This document shows, piece after piece, positions 6,265 through 13,840 of a DNA stretch of 25,444 nucleotides; positions within the stretch are counted from its first letter, which is position 1, and each line of letters opens with the position of its first letter. The position numbers and the translations under genes were made by a program. Where the stretch lies: the NCBI GenBank assembly GCA_948477625.1, contig CAOLNK010000002.1:1-25444 (forward strand), given 5' to 3'. The notes under the pieces are model-generated. The model saw only the letters and a list, made by a program, of their open reading frames with translations. It was not told the origin of the DNA and searched no databases. The DNA is from an uncultured Candidatus Saccharibacteria bacterium. Its GTDB lineage: Bacteria; Patescibacteriota; Saccharimonadia; Saccharimonadales; Saccharimonadaceae.

Positions 6265-9207
6265 TTAATGTTGAATGCTGATTTCAGAGTCGGTATTGCT
6301 GTGAGCGGCACTAGAAGGCTCATTTGAGGCGTTCTTGGTGTTTGGCTTGGTATGATTGCGGTTTTTGTTGAAACTGGGCTTCTTGGTACTTTTAGAGTTA
6401 AATCCGGGCTTTTTGGTTTTTTCGGTGTCTTGGTTCCCTGGTTTCGGTAGGATAATTTGCGGTTTTTCGGCTGTTCGGGGCTTTTCTGGGGCACTCTGTG
6501 CGCTTTGTTGGACGAGTTGGCCTAAATCTTTGAGCCCCATGCGTTCTTTGCCTTCAGCGGCATTAGGGGACATTTTGAGCTTGCGGAAGTCGCTTTGAGG
6601 GGTGGGGACATATTGAAAGTTCGGTTTTTGTTCGTATTTTATGCGATTCCCGCCGTAATTCCCCGCTGATTGGACGGCAAAATTACTGGGTCGCACAGTA
6701 TAGCTATTACTGATGTGATTCTCAACTGACCCAGCACTACCGGCGGCACGGCCGCTGTCGGAAAGCTCTTTTTTGTACTTTTCGGATTGCTCGATGGTGG
6801 CGCGGATTTCGTTTTCTACGTCTTCGCGACGACGGGCATAGCCCTGGCGCGAAATTTCAACGATTTTGTCGAAATTATCTTGTGGAGTGGTGGGTAATGC
6901 GAGAGTAGTAGCGGAGAAGGCTGGGACTTTTTCACCATTAATAATCATTGAAATGACGAAGTGGCGATTGTTGAGCTGAAGGAGATCAGTGGCTTCGAAG
7001 GTGGGCTCGAACTGCTTGGCGAGAATTGGAGCATCGTCGGCCGAAACACGAAAACTAATGGTGGTACCAACGTTGCCAAAGACAGCGTCACGTACAGAAT
7101 CAGTCATCTGGGAAGTGTATTGGTTGGCGACGGTAAGGTTGAGGCCATATTTACGTGCTTCGGAGAGGATGACAGCAAAGGAATCGGTGGCGAAGTTTTG
7201 GAACTCGTCGACATAGAGATAGAAAGGACGACGGTCGGCGACATCGGGAATGTCGGAGCGACTCATGGCGGCAAGCTGAACTTTGGTGACGAGGAAGGCC
7301 CCAAGGATACCGGCGTTGTCTTCGCCGATTAGGCCTTTAGAAAGATTGACGACGAGGATTTTGCCTTCATCCATAATCTTACGTACGTCAAAGCTAGACT
7401 TGGGTTGACCGATGATATTGCGAATAATCGGGTTGGCCGTGAAAGCGCCAACCTTGTTGAGTACTGGTGCGATACTCTCATTGACTTGTTTTTCATTCCA
7501 TTGTCCGAATTCATGTTTCCAGAATTGCAAAACCGTAACATCGGTACAATAATCGAGGGTTTCTTTGCGGAAGTCTTTGTCGGTGAGAAGTCGTGAGATG
7601 TCGAGTAGAGTAGTTTCAGGGCGGTCGAGCAAGGCGAGAATGGTGTGGCGCAAGATATGCTCCAAGCGTGGGCCCCAGGAGTCACCAAACATACGCTTAA
7701 GCACACCAATGACTTCAGAACAGACATTGGGTTTGCGACTAGGGTCGCTGATTTCAAGTGGGTTGAAAGCTACGGGATAAGCTGTGTCGGCCGGGTTGAA
7801 ATAAATCACGTCATTGATGCGACTTTCGGGCACAAAGCGAAGGTTGTTGATGGCAAAATCGCCGTGCGGGTCAATAATACAATAACCTTGGTTATAAAAA
7901 ACGTCGGATAGAGCGAAGAGCTCGAGCATGCCGGATTTACCGGCGCCGGTTTGACCGATGATGTAAACGTGACGTGAGCGGTCGCGGCGATACATACCAA
8001 ACTGATGATTGATGCCGCGGAAGTTGGTGAGACCAAAAGCAGAGATATTCTCGTCATGAGCGGGCTCTCCGGTGATGAGTGGGAGCTTGGCGGGTGGTTC
8101 GGCGGTTTTGGATGAAGCCCAGACGATGTTTGGGGTTTCTACTGAGGTGTGCGGTAAGTGGTAAACTGAAGCGAGCTCGGAGACATTTAGGATAAAACCA
8201 CGGTCCTGGAATTGGCGCATCTTGTAGGCGTCGAGATCTTCGGTTTTGAAACTTCCGCCAGTAAGGCGAAAACCGTTGAGGTTGGTGGAGTTGTACTGTT
8301 TGAACGTACCCACGAGTGCTTGCATGTTGAGCTTGGCGTTGGTTTGGTCGTTGCCAAGGTAAGCCAGACGGATTTTGACTTCGTAGCCAAGTTTGGTAGC
8401 CTTTTCTTCGGCTTTAGTGATACGGGTTTTGTCGCGTTCGGAGAGTTCAGGAGCTTTGTCGCCGTTAGTTCCCCCGGTAGGTGGGCGGAAAAAGGCTCCC
8501 AGGATTTCGATAATCCAGGTCCAGTCGATGCCTGAGCTACTATTACCACCAAAGAGTTTGTGTCCAGATTTAATCTTACGAATCCATTTATCAGTAGTCT
8601 TTTTGCGCCAGTCGTCAGCGACTGGGCGGGTGAGGATTTGGATCCAAAGTTCTTCGGAATTGTCAGGGTTGAGTTTTGCGAGAGTACCAGTGATACCGGC
8701 TAGCGGGTCGACCTCGAAGTTTTCAAAGGTTTTGATTGGGAGTGCTTCGTTTTCGGTTAGAGTGAGTTCGGCAGAATAGACTACAGGATATTTAGCGCGG
8801 TCGTCAACATAATCATCGGGCATTTTGTAGATTTGGACGGTTGGGTATTGAGCATAAATCTGGCCTTCGACGAAGTTTTGGAGAATTTTTGGCACCCAAA
8901 CATAGAAACGGATTTGTCCGCCTGTAGAAACGATTTCAAAACTGAGGTGCTCTTGTACGCCGTTAGAGTTTTTGAGTTCAGCCTTGTCGCGTAAAATGCC
9001 ATGCAGACTAGCAAAAAGCTGTTCGGCGGCTAATTCCTTTTTATCATTGGTACGCGGAATCTCAAGCATTAGGAGTACAGAATCGACGTTGAGTACCTTG
9101 AGACGATTAAGTTTCTTGTAGTTGCGGTATCCCAAAAAGCCGAGAATGGCAACAATGGGAATCCAGACTACAGGCATGATGATAAATTGAATAATTTGCG
9201 CAAACAT
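6265..9207 (-). CDS. Type IV secretion/conjugation coupling-type ATPase (TraG/TraD/VirB4-like)
   Basis: A 980-residue membrane-anchored P-loop ATPase. One membrane segment lies near residues 6-27, followed by a long soluble region (to about 400), a Walker A IIGQTGAGKSG near 414-424, and a Walker B YLYVDEFQNF near 661-670. The downstream ATPase part has the conserved NQYTSQM and FRVSADDAP stretches seen in TraG/TraD-type DNA translocases. The last ~200 residues are low-complexity, rich in S, N, K and P, and probably disordered. No relaxase, VirB6, pilin or other T4SS gene is nearby. Such ATPases occur widely in Saccharibacteria genomes, where they may serve in DNA handling, pilus function or contact with the host; the role here is an inference. 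The ATG lies 8 bases after a TGG-TAAAAT promoter. Confidence 0.85.
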   Translation of the reverse strand: MFAQIIQFIIMPVVWIPIVAILGFLGYRNYKKLNRLKVLNVDSVLLMLEIPRTNDKKELAAEQLFASLHGILRDKAELKNSNGVQEHLSFEIVSTGGQIRFYVWVPKILQNFVEGQIYAQYPTVQIYKMPDDYVDDRAKYPVVYSAELTLTENEALPIKTFENFEVDPLAGITGTLAKLNPDNSEELWIQILTRPVADDWRKKTTDKWIRKIKSGHKLFGGNSSSGIDWTWIIEILGAFFRPPTGGTNGDKAPELSERDKTRITKAEEKATKLGYEVKIRLAYLGNDQTNAKLNMQALVGTFKQYNSTNLNGFRLTGGSFKTEDLDAYKMRQFQDRGFILNVSELASVYHLPHTSVETPNIVWASSKTAEPPAKLPLITGEPAHDENISAFGLTNFRGINHQFGMYRRDRSRHVYIIGQTGAGKSGMLELFALSDVFYNQGYCIIDPHGDFAINNLRFVPESRINDVIYFNPADTAYPVAFNPLEISDPSRKPNVCSEVIGVLKRMFGDSWGPRLEHILRHTILALLDRPETTLLDISRLLTDKDFRKETLDYCTDVTVLQFWKHEFGQWNEKQVNESIAPVLNKVGAFTANPIIRNIIGQPKSSFDVRKIMDEGKILVVNLSKGLIGEDNAGILGAFLVTKVQLAAMSRSDIPDVADRRPFYLYVDEFQNFATDSFAVILSEARKYGLNLTVANQYTSQMTDSVRDAVFGNVGTTISFRVSADDAPILAKQFEPTFEATDLLQLNNRHFVISMIINGEKVPAFSATTLALPTTPQDNFDKIVEISRQGYARRREDVENEIRATIEQSEKYKKELSDSGRAAGSAGSVENHISNSYTVRPSNFAVQSAGNYGGNRIKYEQKPNFQYVPTPQSDFRKLKMSPNAAEGKERMGLKDLGQLVQQSAQSAPEKPRTAEKPQIILPKPGNQDTEKTKKPGFNSKSTKKPSFNKNRNHTKPNTKNASNEPSSAAHSNTDSEISIQH

Positions 9208-9215
9208 ATGGTTCT

Positions 9216-9224
9216 ATTTTACCA
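9216..9224 (-). promoter_or_regulatory. Extended -10 promoter of the ATPase gene, probably leaderless
   Basis: Minus strand TGG-TAAAAT with 8 bases to the ATG and no ribosome-binding site between. Confidence 0.6.
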
Positions 9225-9241
9225 TAAACGAGTCGGCTATC

Positions 9242-9344
9242 CAATAACTTCATCCAGGCACGTTTGTCTCAGCCTGTCGTTACGGGTGAGACTGCACTTC
9301 GGCGCTCCCCGTTGGTCGTGACGGAGCCTTTGATAAAGTTATTG
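9242..9344. repeat. 103-bp cruciform-forming element with 9-bp terminal inverted repeats
   Basis: CAATAACTT (9242-9250) and AAGTTATTG (9336-9344) form a perfect 9-bp closing stem. Inside are two hairpins: GTCTCA/TGAGAC (9265-9291) with a CC(T)G/CGGG extension, and CCGT/ACGG extended by outer pairs up to GG/CC (9301-9327). It fills most of the 167-bp gap between the ATPase gene and the regulator gene, both on the minus strand. There is no T-tract, so it is not an ordinary terminator, and no SRP, 6S or tRNA signature was seen. It could be a small structured RNA, an mRNA processing element or a MITE-like insertion. Confidence 0.55.
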
Positions 9345-9374
9345 TATAACCGTTTAGTTTAAATAAGCAGATGT

Positions 9375-10412
9375 TTATTCTTCTGGGGCGAGGGTATAAG
9401 AATCTTTATCAACCTTGGAGAAGAGTTGCTTGTTTTGTAAGTTCAAGAGTACAGTAGTTTCTTTGACTTTGCGCGCGCGTAATACGCGTTTGACGATTTC
9501 CTCTCGGGTAAGTGGCTCACCAGCTTCTTTAAGAATGTTAGTGATAATATCAGCGACAGTTCCCCGAGTGTAACCCCAAGAGCTGAGTGCGTAAATGCCA
9601 CGGCCAATCAGAATAAAGCGAGAATCTTTAATCAATTCGTTGTGAATAGCCTGAATTGTAACATTTTTGCGACGGAACTCAGATTTAGAAATTGCATCAG
9701 CAATATCAGAGAAGTGCATCGGCTTTTTTTTGGTTTCAAGTACGACAAAGATTTTGTCGCGAATATTGCGGGGATTTACAGTTGGCCATTTTGCTAAGCC
9801 CCAAAGCCCATTCAAAGAAGCTAAGAGTTTGGAAATTGAAGCCACAGCACGAATGTGATCTGGGTGCTCATAGTCCAGAGCCTCATCAAGCTGGTCAATA
9901 GTCATTGGCTCTTTGTGTTTCTTAATGACATCTACTACTTCGTCAACGCGGGCGTGCACGGTCTTGGCGTCACCATATTCGGCAATACCAATTGCGGCGT
10001 AATAAAGATCGTTTTCGTCCAGAGCGGTAAGGTTGCTGGAAATAGCAGCAATAAAGGTGAGTTTGGCGCGCTCGGCTGGAGTGGCTTTGCGCCCATAAAG
10101 ACGCTCGGCAAGGTCGGTGGTGCGAGCCACGCGCCCAAGTTCGGTCAGATTGCGGATGATGAGTTTCTCGGCGGCAGCAAGGTCTTGAATTTGACCCTCT
10201 TCAGCGCCAATGCGGAGGCGCACCAAAATAGCTTTCTCAAGCTGACGTACGCGCTCGCGTGTAATATTTAATAGTTCGCCAATTTGCTCAAGTGTTTCTT
10301 TTTGCCCTGACAAGCCAAAACGGCGTGAGATAATTTCGCGTTCGCGATCCTGCTCAATAATGTCTAGACTACCCTTAATGGCGTTTTCGATAGTGCTGGT
10401 GTGCTGATCCAT
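9375..10412 (-). CDS. Sigma-70 region 4 / HARE-HTH transcription regulator
   Basis: A 345-residue DNA-binding protein. Residues ~15-70 look like sigma-70 region 4: REIISRRFGLSG, then TLEQIGELLNITRERVRQLE, the helix-turn-helix that reads -35 boxes. The C-terminal part (about 215-340) contains HARE-HTH (RpoE-delta/ASXL-like) winged helices, with MHFSDIADAI, a GRGIYALSSWG turn and a second EEIVKRVL helix. No sigma region 2 is present, so it cannot be a full sigma factor; it more likely binds DNA or RNA polymerase as a regulator. The start is taken at the ATG with AAGGGA upstream; a GTG at 10436 would add 8 residues. Two promoters lie upstream, separate from topA. Confidence 0.82.
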   Translation of the reverse strand: MDQHTSTIENAIKGSLDIIEQDREREIISRRFGLSGQKETLEQIGELLNITRERVRQLEKAILVRLRIGAEEGQIQDLAAAEKLIIRNLTELGRVARTTDLAERLYGRKATPAERAKLTFIAAISSNLTALDENDLYYAAIGIAEYGDAKTVHARVDEVVDVIKKHKEPMTIDQLDEALDYEHPDHIRAVASISKLLASLNGLWGLAKWPTVNPRNIRDKIFVVLETKKKPMHFSDIADAISKSEFRRKNVTIQAIHNELIKDSRFILIGRGIYALSSWGYTRGTVADIITNILKEAGEPLTREEIVKRVLRARKVKETTVLLNLQNKQLFSKVDKDSYTLAPEE

Positions 10413-10471
10413 CCGATTCCCTTCGTTCCCCTTCACCCTATGTAATAGTTAATATTAATTCATTTAATTTT

Positions 10472-10500
10472 ATGATAGCATATTTTCGTATTGGCGTCAA
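10472..10500 (-). promoter_or_regulatory. Proximal promoter of the sigma4-HARE gene
   Basis: Minus strand TTGACG (10500-10495), 17-bp spacer ending in TGC, TATCAT (10477-10472). Predicted start near 10465, about 50 nt before the ATG. Confidence 0.8.
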
Positions 10501-10536
10501 CAGGTATTTTTTACTTTTTGCTGACTTTCTAGAGCT

Positions 10537-10545
10537 ATTATATCA
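10537..10545 (-). promoter_or_regulatory. Second, distal extended -10 promoter of the sigma4-HARE gene
   Basis: Minus strand TGA-TATAAT, 60 bp upstream of the proximal promoter, in the gap after topA. No clear -35 box. Confidence 0.55.
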
Positions 10546-10582
10546 CTTTTTTGCCTAAATGAGAGAAAAATTATGCGAAAAA

Positions 10583-12970
10583 TTAGGCTTTTTCGGTGCT
10601 TCTCGAGGTCTTCTTGGTAGTTTTGCTCTTAACCTTGGTGGTGCGGCTGGTTGATTTTTTGGCGGTCTTCTTGGCGCTACTAGAGGCCTTTTTAGTGGCG
10701 TTGGAGGCTTTGCGAGCAAATCGGCTACGTCCCGCGGGCTTTTCGTCCAACATTTTCTTAGCCATTTCGAGAGTAATCTTTTTAGGGTCTTGTTCTTTGG
10801 GAATTTTGACATTATTAAAGCGTCCTGGGCCCTTGACGTATGGTCCATAAGCTCCGTTAATAATCATAATATCACCCCAATCAGCAATAATAGAGCTGAT
10901 TTTCTCATGATAGAGCTTTTCAGCAGTCTTAAAATCAATTAGATAGGGATCGTGATCTTTGAGTTGAATATTATATTTGCCGGCTTTGAGATAAGGACCG
11001 AAGGGGCCACTAGAGGCAATAATCACAGCGCCATCCTTAGTAGTACCAAGTTCGCGTGGGAGCTGAGGTAGGTCAAGTTGCTTGAGCGCGGCCTCTAGGG
11101 TGACAGTTTTTTCGGTCATTCCCTTGGGGAGTGGAGCAAAGCGGGGTTTTTCGCCGCTAGACTTTTCGTTATCTCCTAGTTGAATGAAACCGCCGTTACG
11201 CCCAATTTTGGCGTAAATAGGCTGGCCGGTTTTGGGGTGTTTTCCTAATTCCCTGGCATTATTGTAGCGAGCAGCATCGTCGGATTTGAGGACCTCTTTT
11301 TGGAATGGCTCGTAGAAATCGCGTAACATCTGCACACGTTCTAGCTGATGCTCAGCGATTTTGTCTAGATCCTCCTCAATATTAGCGGTAAACTGATAAT
11401 CGACGATATTATTAAAATTATCGGTCAAAAATCCGGCCAAAAGTTCGCCAATGGGAGTAGGAATGAGTTTTCCTTTGGTGGAACCGGTTTTTTCGGTAAC
11501 GATTTCGCGTGCAACTTTGTCCTTTTCGAGGGTAAGCTGGATGACGTCGCGAGGTTCACCTTCGGATTCTCCTTTAACCACATAGCCGCGGGATTGAATC
11601 GCTTGCATAATGCTGGCGTAAGTAGATGGGCGGCCGATGCCGAGCTCCTCGAGTTTCTTCACGAGTGAACCTTCGGTGTACCTGGCGGGTGGTTTGGCAA
11701 AACTCTGACGAGCGGTGATTTTGGTAGTATTGAGGGGGTCATCGACGGCTAGATTGGGCAATTCGTCTTCCTTGGTACGGCCAGTAACTTTAAGGAAGCC
11801 GTCAAAGATAATAACTTCACCTTTGGCTTCAAAGAAGTACTTTTTCTCTATAATTGTTGTAATTTTTACAACAGTTTTCTCAGTTTTAGCTTCGGTCATC
11901 TGAGTAGCGAGAGTGCGGTTGCGAATTAGACGGTATAGCTTGCGTTCGTAATCGTTTTTGCCAGCCACTTCTTGTTCAATATGAGTGGGGCGGATGGCTT
12001 CGTGGGCTTCTTGAGCACCGGCGGATTTAGTTTTAAAATTACGCACCTGTAAATATTCTTTGCCGTACTTTTCTTCAATGTAACTTGCAGTCATAGCAAT
12101 GGCTTGCTTGGAGAGGTTGAGACTGTCGGTGCGGTGATAAGTAATCAAGCCGGCTTGGTAGAGAGCTTGAGCGGCGGTCATTGTGGTGCGGGTAGAAAAA
12201 CCAAGGCGCGAGTTGGCCTCAATTTGCATTGAAGCGGTGGTAAACGGTGGTGCCGGGCGGCGAACGCTGGGGCTGGTGACGATATCAGCTATTTTGAAAT
12301 CAGCTTTGGCAACTTTTTCCAGATAATTTTGAGCGGTTTTTTCGGTATCAAAAGTGTGGTCGAGGGTGGCGGGGAGCTCATCCTTGGCTTTGGTGAGGAA
12401 GTTGGCCGTGACCTTAAATTTGGCATTAGTGGCGAATTTCTCAATCTCTTGTTCCCTTTCCACCACGAGACGAAGAGCAGGTGATTGCACGCGTCCGGCT
12501 GAAATTGCACCCGGGACTTTGCGTCGTACCACACCAGAAAGGTCGTAACCCACTAGCATATCAAGGGTTTGACGGGCTTGCTGGGAGTGTACCATATCCA
12601 TGTCAACCTTGCGTGGGTGCTGGATGGCATTTTCAAGTGCAGGTTTGGTGATTTCATGAAAGGTGATACGGTTGGTATTCTTAGGAAGCTTGAGTACTTC
12701 CATCAAGTGCCAAGAAATCGCTTCTCCTTCGCGGTCTTCATCAGTTGCGAGCCAAATAGTATCGGCCTGGGCGGCGGCTTTTTTGAGCTCGTTGATGATT
12801 TTGGTGTGGTCTGGGTCAATTTCGTAAGTAACATCAAAAGTTTCTTTATCAACCTTGGTGTCCTTGCGGATGTGACCTACCGAAGCCAAGACATGAAAGT
12901 CCTTACCGAGGTATTTCTCGATAGTATGGGCTTTGGCCGGAGACTCGACGATAACTAAGTTTTTTGGCAT
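10583..12970 (-). CDS. topA: DNA topoisomerase I (type IA)
   Basis: Relaxes negative supercoils by transient single-strand cleavage through a tyrosine. The 795 residues start with the Toprim domain (VIVESPAKAHTIEKYLG; LATDEDREGEAISWHL near 73-88), then the gate domains with GRVQSPALRLVVEREQEI, and the active-site motif GLITYHRTDS with the catalytic Tyr near 276 (a His follows where Met is common). GIGRPSTYASIMQAI is also present. The C-terminal half has repeated Toprim-associated modules (GPFGPYLKAGKYN; GAYGPYVKGPG) but no zinc finger: the protein has no cysteine at all. It ends in a ~60-residue Lys/Ser/Thr-rich tail, probably for non-specific DNA binding. The ATG follows a TGC-TATCAT promoter by 9 bases. 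Confidence 0.97.
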   Translation of the reverse strand: MPKNLVIVESPAKAHTIEKYLGKDFHVLASVGHIRKDTKVDKETFDVTYEIDPDHTKIINELKKAAAQADTIWLATDEDREGEAISWHLMEVLKLPKNTNRITFHEITKPALENAIQHPRKVDMDMVHSQQARQTLDMLVGYDLSGVVRRKVPGAISAGRVQSPALRLVVEREQEIEKFATNAKFKVTANFLTKAKDELPATLDHTFDTEKTAQNYLEKVAKADFKIADIVTSPSVRRPAPPFTTASMQIEANSRLGFSTRTTMTAAQALYQAGLITYHRTDSLNLSKQAIAMTASYIEEKYGKEYLQVRNFKTKSAGAQEAHEAIRPTHIEQEVAGKNDYERKLYRLIRNRTLATQMTEAKTEKTVVKITTIIEKKYFFEAKGEVIIFDGFLKVTGRTKEDELPNLAVDDPLNTTKITARQSFAKPPARYTEGSLVKKLEELGIGRPSTYASIMQAIQSRGYVVKGESEGEPRDVIQLTLEKDKVAREIVTEKTGSTKGKLIPTPIGELLAGFLTDNFNNIVDYQFTANIEEDLDKIAEHQLERVQMLRDFYEPFQKEVLKSDDAARYNNARELGKHPKTGQPIYAKIGRNGGFIQLGDNEKSSGEKPRFAPLPKGMTEKTVTLEAALKQLDLPQLPRELGTTKDGAVIIASSGPFGPYLKAGKYNIQLKDHDPYLIDFKTAEKLYHEKISSIIADWGDIMIINGAYGPYVKGPGRFNNVKIPKEQDPKKITLEMAKKMLDEKPAGRSRFARKASNATKKASSSAKKTAKKSTSRTTKVKSKTTKKTSRSTEKA
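11856..11872. repeat. 17-bp palindrome GTTGTAA-TTT-TTACAAC in topA
   Basis: Same arms as in murG and prmC. Read on the topA strand it again encodes VVKITT. Confidence 0.8.
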
Positions 12971-12979
12971 ATATTATAT

Positions 12980-12988
12980 ATGATAGCA
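12980..12988 (-). promoter_or_regulatory. Extended -10 promoter of topA, probably leaderless
   Basis: Minus strand TGC-TATCAT, 9 bases before the ATG; no ribosome-binding site lies between. A TATAAT that ends only 2 bases before the ATG is too close to be used. Confidence 0.6.
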
Positions 12989-13232
12989 TAGTCGTCAAGT
13001 TTTGCTAGGAAAATAGTCCCGAAGCCAGAGAAAAGATTAAAGTATAACATGTTTTCGAGGCTTATCTAGGTTGAGTGTTGTAATTTTTACTTAAAGTGTG
13101 CTAGGCTGGGGTCAGAGCAGTGGGCGGCTAGTCATTTGAGTGTGGGTAGGGTTGGGAGTTATTTTGAGGAGTGTAGAGAGTTAGACTTTTTGGTGAATAA
13201 AATCAAACATAGACATCAAGGAGGTAACCAAT
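12989..13232. other. Gene-free stretch upstream of topA
   Basis: About 240 bases, G/T-rich in the second half. It contains a decayed copy of the palindrome (13077-13090, arms GTTGTAA and TTAC only). I see no gene and no strong promoter in it. Confidence 0.5.
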
Positions 13233-13346
13233 ATGGTGCGGCTAATTCTAGATTTGCTGCGTAAGTTCTGCAATCGTTCAGAATCCAAGCAACAAAAAAT
13301 TACCCTTGTCATTGGTGATGTAATTATCGTCAATCACAAAGGGTAA
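13233..13346 (+). CDS. Possible 37-residue peptide with a strong ribosome-binding site
   Basis: AAGGAGGTAACC ends a few bases before ATG 13233. The peptide is a basic N-terminal part (MVRLILDLLRKFCNRS) followed by a hydrophobic strand-like end (ITLVIGDVIIVNHKG). No recognised family. A TAAAAT at 13198-13203 could be its -10 box but no -35 box is visible. Its second half overlaps, on the opposite strand, a strong intrinsic terminator hairpin (13300-13346), so the ORF may be a by-product of that structure. The near-perfect Shine-Dalgarno is the main argument for translation. Confidence 0.4.
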   Translation: MVRLILDLLRKFCNRSESKQQKITLVIGDVIIVNHKG

Positions 13347-13357
13347 CCAAACTTTAC
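13294..13357 (-). ncRNA. Possible ~65-nt RNA: promoter followed at once by an intrinsic terminator
   Basis: The minus strand has TTGCCA-18-TATAAT (13393-13364), a predicted start near 13357, then a long hairpin (TTACCCTT pairing with AAGGGTAA, continued by GT/AC and ATTG/CAAT) and six Ts (13299-13294). Promoter and terminator leave room only for a 13-nt head and the hairpin. It could be a small RNA, a transcription decoy, or a terminator that protects topA from upstream reading. Confidence 0.45.
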
Positions 13358-13363
13358 AATCTA

Positions 13364-13393
13364 ATTATACCCTACTCATAACGATTATGGCAA
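13364..13393 (-). promoter_or_regulatory. Promoter TTGCCA-18-TATAAT
   Basis: Minus-strand boxes at 13393-13388 and 13369-13364. It lies between the terminator of the ~345-nt RNA and the ~65-nt RNA hairpin. Confidence 0.6.
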
Positions 13394-13459
13394 GACTTTT
13401 GCTCGCTGCTCCTAACGGTATTTTTATAAATCATCAAGTGGGCTTGTGGGTTAGACACC

Positions 13460-13805
13460 AAAAAGCCCCAGACAAGTAGGTAAGGGTGGGCATCACCTAC
13501 GGGCATCAGGTTTCCCTGACAGTCTGGGGCTATTTGGCCCTATAACGCATCTCTGGTAGACTCCGGAAGGGTTTCCCGGAAGCGCGACCCACCTCACACA
13601 AACACGGGGCCCGCCGGTTATAGGGATTGCTATGCCTTCGAACTTGCCCTAAAAGTGGAGGTAATACTTACAGCTGATAACCTTAGAAGAAATTATCAGC
13701 CCTAGGGATTTCAAAAGCACGCAACTTCTGTCAGCTTCGAGCAAGCTCTTGGCTAACTGAAATTATGATTTATTTAGGTACAGTTGGAGTTAATAACCCT
13801 AACTA
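13460..13805 (-). ncRNA. Unassigned ~345-nt structured RNA
   Basis: Bounded by an ideal promoter (TTGACA-17-TATAAT) and an intrinsic terminator on the minus strand. Between them there is no long ORF but many helices: AGTTA/TAACT at the 5' end (13788-13804), a GTTAGC/GCTGAC helix with an inner GAGC/GCUC hairpin (13730-13757), GCTGATAA/TTATCAGC (13673-13700), a long-range CCCTATAAC/GTTATAGGG pairing (13538-13546 with 13617-13625), and a closing GCCCCAGAC/GTCTGGGGC stem that carries two inner hairpins and ends in five Ts. This looks like a stable housekeeping-type RNA. The signature segments of RNase P RNA, tmRNA (no TLD ends, no ALAA-type tag), SRP RNA and T-box leaders were looked for and not found. 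A divergent version of one of these is possible. Confidence 0.6.
13465..13530 (-). terminator. Terminator stem with two inner hairpins at the end of the ~345-nt RNA
   Basis: GCCCCAGAC (13530-13522) pairs with GTCTGGGGC (13473-13465), followed by TTTTT. Inside are CAGG-GAAA-CCTG and a GTAGGT/ACCTAC hairpin, giving a three-way junction. Confidence 0.8.
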
Positions 13806-13811
13806 ATAAGC

Positions 13812-13840
13812 ATTATAGCACACGAGGAAATAAATGTCAA
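13812..13840 (-). promoter_or_regulatory. Strong promoter of the ~345-nt RNA
   Basis: Minus strand TTGACA (13840-13835), 17-bp spacer ending in TGC, TATAAT (13817-13812): a perfect consensus. The -35 box overlaps the dprA start codon on the other strand. Confidence 0.92.

Noticed and set aside
8187..8552. 121-residue minus-strand ORF in the ATPase gene
   Set aside because: Another frame of the same strand as a well-supported gene, with no start signals.
9242..9344. SRP (4.5S) RNA
   Set aside because: Length fits, but the conserved GGAAGCAGC-type loop is missing on both strands.
13460..13805. tmRNA or RNase P RNA
   Set aside because: No tRNA-like ends, no ALAA-type tag frame, no GAGGAAAGUCC-type core were found on either strand; a short GGTAAGGGTG match on the plus strand is inside the terminator hairpin and on the wrong strand.
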